Shown here: one piece after another, positions 5,485 through 8,115 of the stretch
How positions within the stretch are numbered: the stretch's first letter is position 1
Layout of the letters: each line of letters begins with the position of its first letter
NCBI GenBank assembly: GCA_025360945.1
Contig: JANYBE010000613.1
Location: 1 to 8,115, forward strand
DNA: 8,115 bases
Source of the DNA: Rhizobacter sp.
GTDB taxonomy: Bacteria; Pseudomonadota; Gammaproteobacteria; Burkholderiales; Burkholderiaceae_C
Direction: 5' to 3'
Notes under the pieces: model-generated
Databases searched by the model: none
What the model was told of the DNA's origin: nothing
The model's input: the letters and a program-made list of their open reading frames with translations, nothing else
Position numbers and translations under genes: made by a program

Positions 5485-6714
5485 ATGCCACTGCCCCTGT
5501 TTTTGCCGTGCGCCGCGGGCGTCGAGGCACTTCTCGCCGAAGAGGTGCAGCGCGTGCTGCCGAAGACCCGAGTGGTTCAAGCGCGTGGCGGTGTTGCGCT
5601 CGAAGGCGATCCGCTCGAGGTGATGACGCTCAATCTGGAGAGCCGGCTCGCACAGCGCGTGCTGATCGAAGTCGCGCACGGCTCGTACCGCGTCGAGGAC
5701 GATGTCTACGAGCTCGCGCACAGCGTCGCGTGGACCGAGTGGATCACGCCGCAGCACACGCTGCGCGTCGACACGACCGCGCACCGCAGCCCGCTGAAGA
5801 GCCTGAACTTCGCCGCGCTGCGCGTCAAGGATGCGGTCTGCGACCTGCTGCGCGAAGTGACCGGCGAGCGGCCCAATGTCGACACACACCACCCCGACCT
5901 GCAGATCGTGCTGCACCTCGGCGAGCTCGAAGCGACGATCTACATCGACAGCTCCGGCGAGTCGTTGTTCAAGCGCGGCTGGCGCGAGGACAAGGGCGAT
6001 GCGCCACTGAAGGAAACGCTGGCCGCCGCGATGCTCGCCGCCGCCGCCTGGCGGGGTACGCAGGAGGCGGGCGGTGCACTGCACGACCCGTGCTGCGGCT
6101 CCGGCACGATCGCAATCGAAGCCGCGCAGATCGCCTGTGGCATCGCGCCGGGCCTAAAGCGACGCTTCGCGTTCGAGCGGCTGCGGCCCTTCGTCGGCGA
6201 TGCGATGCGCGCCGAGATGCAGCGCCTGCGCAGCCACGCGACGGCACGCATTCACGCCAGCGCCGTGCCGATCTTCGCCAGCGATGTGTCGTTTCGCATG
6301 GTCGACTTCGCGCGCCGCAACGCGCAGCGCGCGGGCGTCGAAGCGGCGATCACGTTCAACGGCGGCGACGCGCTGGAACGCCCCGCGCCCGCGCTGCCCG
6401 ACGCCCTGCCCGGCACGCTGATGATCAACCCGCCGTATGGCGAGCGCATCGAGGTCGGCGGCAAGGCGGCGCGCGAGTCGGCGCAAGACCGCGACACGCC
6501 GAGCGACTTTTTCCCGCGTCTGGCCTCGCACTGGAAGCGTGCCTACACGCAGCACGCCGCCGGCTGGACCGCCTACGTGCTCAGCCCCGACATGAAGCTG
6601 CCAAGCGAGATGCGCCTGAAGGAATCGCGCCGCGTGCCGATGTGGAACGGGCCGATCGAGTGCCGGCTGTTCCGCTTTGATCTGGTCGCCGGCTCGGCCC
6701 GCAAGCCGGCCTGA
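5485..6714 (+). CDS. rlmL: THUMP-domain 23S rRNA guanine-N2-methyltransferase, RlmL type
   Basis: A 409-residue class I SAM-dependent RNA methyltransferase, matching the N-terminal (RlmL) half of the E. coli RlmKL fusion, which makes m2G2445 in 23S rRNA. A ferredoxin-like/THUMP region occupies about residues 1-155 and includes HTLRVDTTAHRSPLKSLNFA and ATIYIDSSGESLFKRGWR. The SAM-binding motif I DPCCGSGTIAIEAA lies at 201-214, and the catalytic NPPYGER at 315-321 is the form expected for guanine-N2 methylation. The RlmK half is absent, as in many betaproteobacteria, so length is normal for the stand-alone form. The start at 5485 is 4 nt after the rpoN stop, with AAGGCG near 5470 as a weak ribosome-binding site, implying co-transcription or coupling. 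The exact target nucleotide is inferred from family membership; another rRNA guanine cannot be excluded. Confidence 0.9.
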   Translation: MPLPLFLPCAAGVEALLAEEVQRVLPKTRVVQARGGVALEGDPLEVMTLNLESRLAQRVLIEVAHGSYRVEDDVYELAHSVAWTEWITPQHTLRVDTTAHRSPLKSLNFAALRVKDAVCDLLREVTGERPNVDTHHPDLQIVLHLGELEATIYIDSSGESLFKRGWREDKGDAPLKETLAAAMLAAAAWRGTQEAGGALHDPCCGSGTIAIEAAQIACGIAPGLKRRFAFERLRPFVGDAMRAEMQRLRSHATARIHASAVPIFASDVSFRMVDFARRNAQRAGVEAAITFNGGDALERPAPALPDALPGTLMINPPYGERIEVGGKAARESAQDRDTPSDFFPRLASHWKRAYTQHAAGWTAYVLSPDMKLPSEMRLKESRRVPMWNGPIECRLFRFDLVAGSARKPA

Positions 6715-6724
6715 CGAAACCCTC

Positions 6725-6744
6725 GCCGAATGGGCACATTCGGC
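6725..6744. terminator. Stem-loop between convergent genes, possible terminator
   Basis: GCCGAATG (6725-6732) and CATTCGGC (6737-6744) form a perfect 8-bp stem with a GGCA loop, 10 nt after the rlmL stop. No T-tract follows on either strand, so it is not a textbook intrinsic terminator. Its place between converging operons suggests a 3'-end or bidirectional termination role. A second GC-rich inverted repeat (GGGCC at 6763-6767 with GGCCC at 6778-6782) sits closer to the opposing gene. Confidence 0.45.
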
Positions 6745-6795
6745 AATCTCCCGCGGGGATGCGGGCCGGGATAGGGCGGCCCGGTGTTCGGCTCG

Positions 6796-7251
6796 CTACT
6801 TCTTCGTCAAGGACGCGAGGATGTCGTCCATCCCGCCCAGCCCGCCGCTCGGCGCCTGGCCCTGCGGTGTGAGGCGGTTGATCACCTCGGGCAGCATCTG
6901 CGACAACTGCCCGGCCGCGTCGCCGTGCGACAGGCCGAGCTGCGACGCGATCTGGCCGATCACATCTGAGCCCAGCACTTTCGTGATCTGATCGCCCGAC
7001 ATCGGCGCGTTCTGGCCGTGACCGATCCACGAGCCGATCACGTCGCCCATGCCGCCCTGCGTGAAACGGCCGACCAGATCGCCGAGGCCGCCGACCCCGG
7101 CGCCTTGTGGATGCTGGCCGTTGGCCAGCATCGAGATCACCGTGCTGAGCAACACCGAGCCGGGCGTGCCCTGCGTGGCACCAGGGGCCGGGGGTTGCAC
7201 ACCGGGTTGGCTGTTCGCCAATGCGCCGAGCACCGAGTCGAGCAAGCTCAT
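6796..7251 (-). CDS. YidB/DUF937 family protein
   Basis: A 151-residue protein of the YidB (DUF937) family; its molecular function is not established as far as I know. The N-terminal MSLLDSVLGALA is the family-typical opening. A Pro/Gly-rich linker (about 15-32), a Gly-rich segment with LGDLVGRFTQGGMGDVIGSWIG (two parts, about 57-77) and a C-terminal helical part (QITKVLGSDVIGQIASQLG, then LSQMLPEVINRLTPQG) follow. The end is MDDILASLTKK. No signal peptide or membrane helix is apparent. The frame is open upstream inside the MFS gene, but the ATG at 7251 has a strong AGGAG ribosome-binding site and starts the conserved sequence. The stop of the MFS gene lies inside that ribosome-binding region, which suggests coupled translation. 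Whether the two products share a function is unknown. Confidence 0.88.
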   Translation of the reverse strand: MSLLDSVLGALANSQPGVQPPAPGATQGTPGSVLLSTVISMLANGQHPQGAGVGGLGDLVGRFTQGGMGDVIGSWIGHGQNAPMSGDQITKVLGSDVIGQIASQLGLSHGDAAGQLSQMLPEVINRLTPQGQAPSGGLGGMDDILASLTKK

Positions 7252-7265
7252 GGTGATACTCCTCA
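7252..7265 (-). promoter_or_regulatory. Shine-Dalgarno of the YidB-like gene containing the MFS stop codon
   Basis: Read on the minus strand, TGAGGAG combines the TGA stop of the MFS gene (7265-7263) with a strong AGGAG ribosome-binding site placed 7 nt before the ATG at 7251. Ribosomes ending on the transporter would sit directly on the next gene's initiation site, a common arrangement for translational coupling. Confidence 0.7.
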
Positions 7266-8115
7266 GGTTGAGGGCCGATTCTGTGCAACGCGGCGCCTCA
7301 GCGCAAGCCACGTCAGCGCCGACGCGGTCAACGCGACTGGCACGAGCGAGCCCACATTCAGCAGTGTCCAGCCGCTGGTCGTGACGAGCGCGCCAGAGCT
7401 GAACGAGGTGATCGTCATGGTCGTGAAGATCACCGTGTCCATCGCGGCCTGCGCGGTCGTCTTCTCTTCGGGCCGGTAGGCCTCGGTAAACAGCGTGGTG
7501 CCGCCGATGAAGATGAAGTTCCAGCCCACGCCGAGCGTCGCCAACGCGATAAGGAACTGCATCAGCTCGATGCCTGAAAGGGCGACCGCGATGCAGATCA
7601 GGTTCAGCACGACGCCGACCGCCATGATGCGCAGACAGCCGAAGCGCCTGATCAGCGAGCCGGTGAAGAAGCTCGGCACGAACATGCCCAGCACATGCCA
7701 CTCGAGCACCAGCGCCGTACTCTTGAACGGGTGCGCGCACATCGCCATAGCGATCGGCGTGGAGGCCATCAGCAGGTTCATCACACCGTAGCCGAGCGCA
7801 CACGCCGCGACCGCAACGATGAACACCGGCTGGCGTGCCAACTCACGCAGCGGCCGGCCCGGTCGCGCGGCCGAGGGCAGCGGCAACGGCGGGAAGCCGA
7901 TGAACGACAGCGTCAGCAGCGCAAGCAACGCGATGCCGACCAGCGCCGCATAGGCGCCGGCGAACGGCACCGCAAGCGCATCTCGCGTCAGGTTCGCGAG
8001 GTTCGGTCCGGCGACGGCGCCAAGGATTCCACCGGCCAGCACCCACGAGATCGCGCGTTCCTTGAACGCCGGCTCGACCAGCTCGGTCGCAGCGAAACGG
8101 TACAGCCCGGCGTTG
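7263..8115 (-). CDS. MFS transporter (C-terminal part, runs off the window)
   Basis: The last 284 codons, including the stop, of a major facilitator superfamily transporter; the frame is open to the right edge. A GTG at 8042-8040 is not the true start, because the upstream sequence (YRFAATELVEPAFKERAISWV) is in frame and typical of the cytoplasmic loop before a membrane segment. About eight hydrophobic segments are visible. A polar central loop (PSAARPGRPLRELARQP) separates the two six-helix halves. The second half begins with a motif-A-like loop (SFFTGSLIRRFG), and a conserved GVGWNFIFIGGTTLF segment follows. At about 400 residues for a full MFS protein, roughly 110-120 N-terminal residues are missing. 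Substrate cannot be told from the sequence; the family includes drug and small-metabolite exporters. It ends 11 nt before the YidB-like gene. Confidence 0.9.
   Translation of the reverse strand, partial: NAGLYRFAATELVEPAFKERAISWVLAGGILGAVAGPNLANLTRDALAVPFAGAYAALVGIALLALLTLSFIGFPPLPLPSAARPGRPLRELARQPVFIVAVAACALGYGVMNLLMASTPIAMAMCAHPFKSTALVLEWHVLGMFVPSFFTGSLIRRFGCLRIMAVGVVLNLICIAVALSGIELMQFLIALATLGVGWNFIFIGGTTLFTEAYRPEEKTTAQAAMDTVIFTTMTITSFSSGALVTTSGWTLLNVGSLVPVALTASALTWLALRRRVAQNRPST

Noticed and set aside
5508..6680. Plus-strand 390-codon frame inside rlmL
   Set aside because: Its Arg- and Ala-rich composition is that of an out-of-frame read; the overlapping frame has complete methyltransferase motifs.
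7163..7202. Possible sigma-54 promoter (TGGCAC followed by TTGCAC)
   Set aside because: The spacing between the GG and GC elements is much too long for a -24/-12 promoter, and it lies inside the YidB-like coding region.

Overview
The window reads as a chromosomal segment from a high-GC Gram-negative bacterium, most likely a betaproteobacterium of the Burkholderiales type. This rests on the strong G/C third-position bias, the lptA-lptB-rpoN order, and the family-typical LptB and RpoN sequences. Genus cannot be told from what is here. All genes are ordinary recognisable families; I see no phage, transposase, CRISPR array, rRNA or complete tRNA.

Region 1 (1-2129, + strand) is the 3' part of a carbohydrate operon. 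It holds the C-terminus of one RbsC-type ABC permease, a second complete permease that overlaps it by 8 nt, and an SMP-30/gluconolactonase-family lactonase. A pair of different permeases plus a sugar lactonase suggests uptake of a monosaccharide followed by oxidation to an aldonolactone and hydrolysis. The binding protein, ATPase and dehydrogenase would lie to the left of the window.

Region 2 (2130-2525) is a gene-free stretch of about 400 bp with locally lower GC, short direct repeats and several inverted repeats. It ends in a likely promoter for lptA.

Region 3 (2526-6714, + strand) is a tightly packed operon. LptA (periplasmic LPS bridge) and LptB (cytoplasmic ATPase of the LPS exporter) are followed by RpoN (sigma-54) and a THUMP-domain 23S rRNA guanine-N2 methyltransferase of the RlmL type. 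Gene junctions are a 4-nt overlap, 13 nt and 4 nt, so co-transcription is likely. The usual upstream partners (lptC, kdsC, kdsD) and the usual downstream partners of rpoN (hpf, ptsN, hprK) are not adjacent, which points to local rearrangement on both flanks.

Region 4 (6796-8115, - strand) converges on region 3 across an 81-bp gap containing a perfect 8-bp stem-loop. It holds an MFS transporter running off the right edge and a YidB/DUF937 protein 11 nt downstream, whose Shine-Dalgarno sequence contains the transporter's stop codon.

I did not find a convincing new system. The most useful leads are the structured lptA upstream region and the unusual rpoN-rlmL junction.
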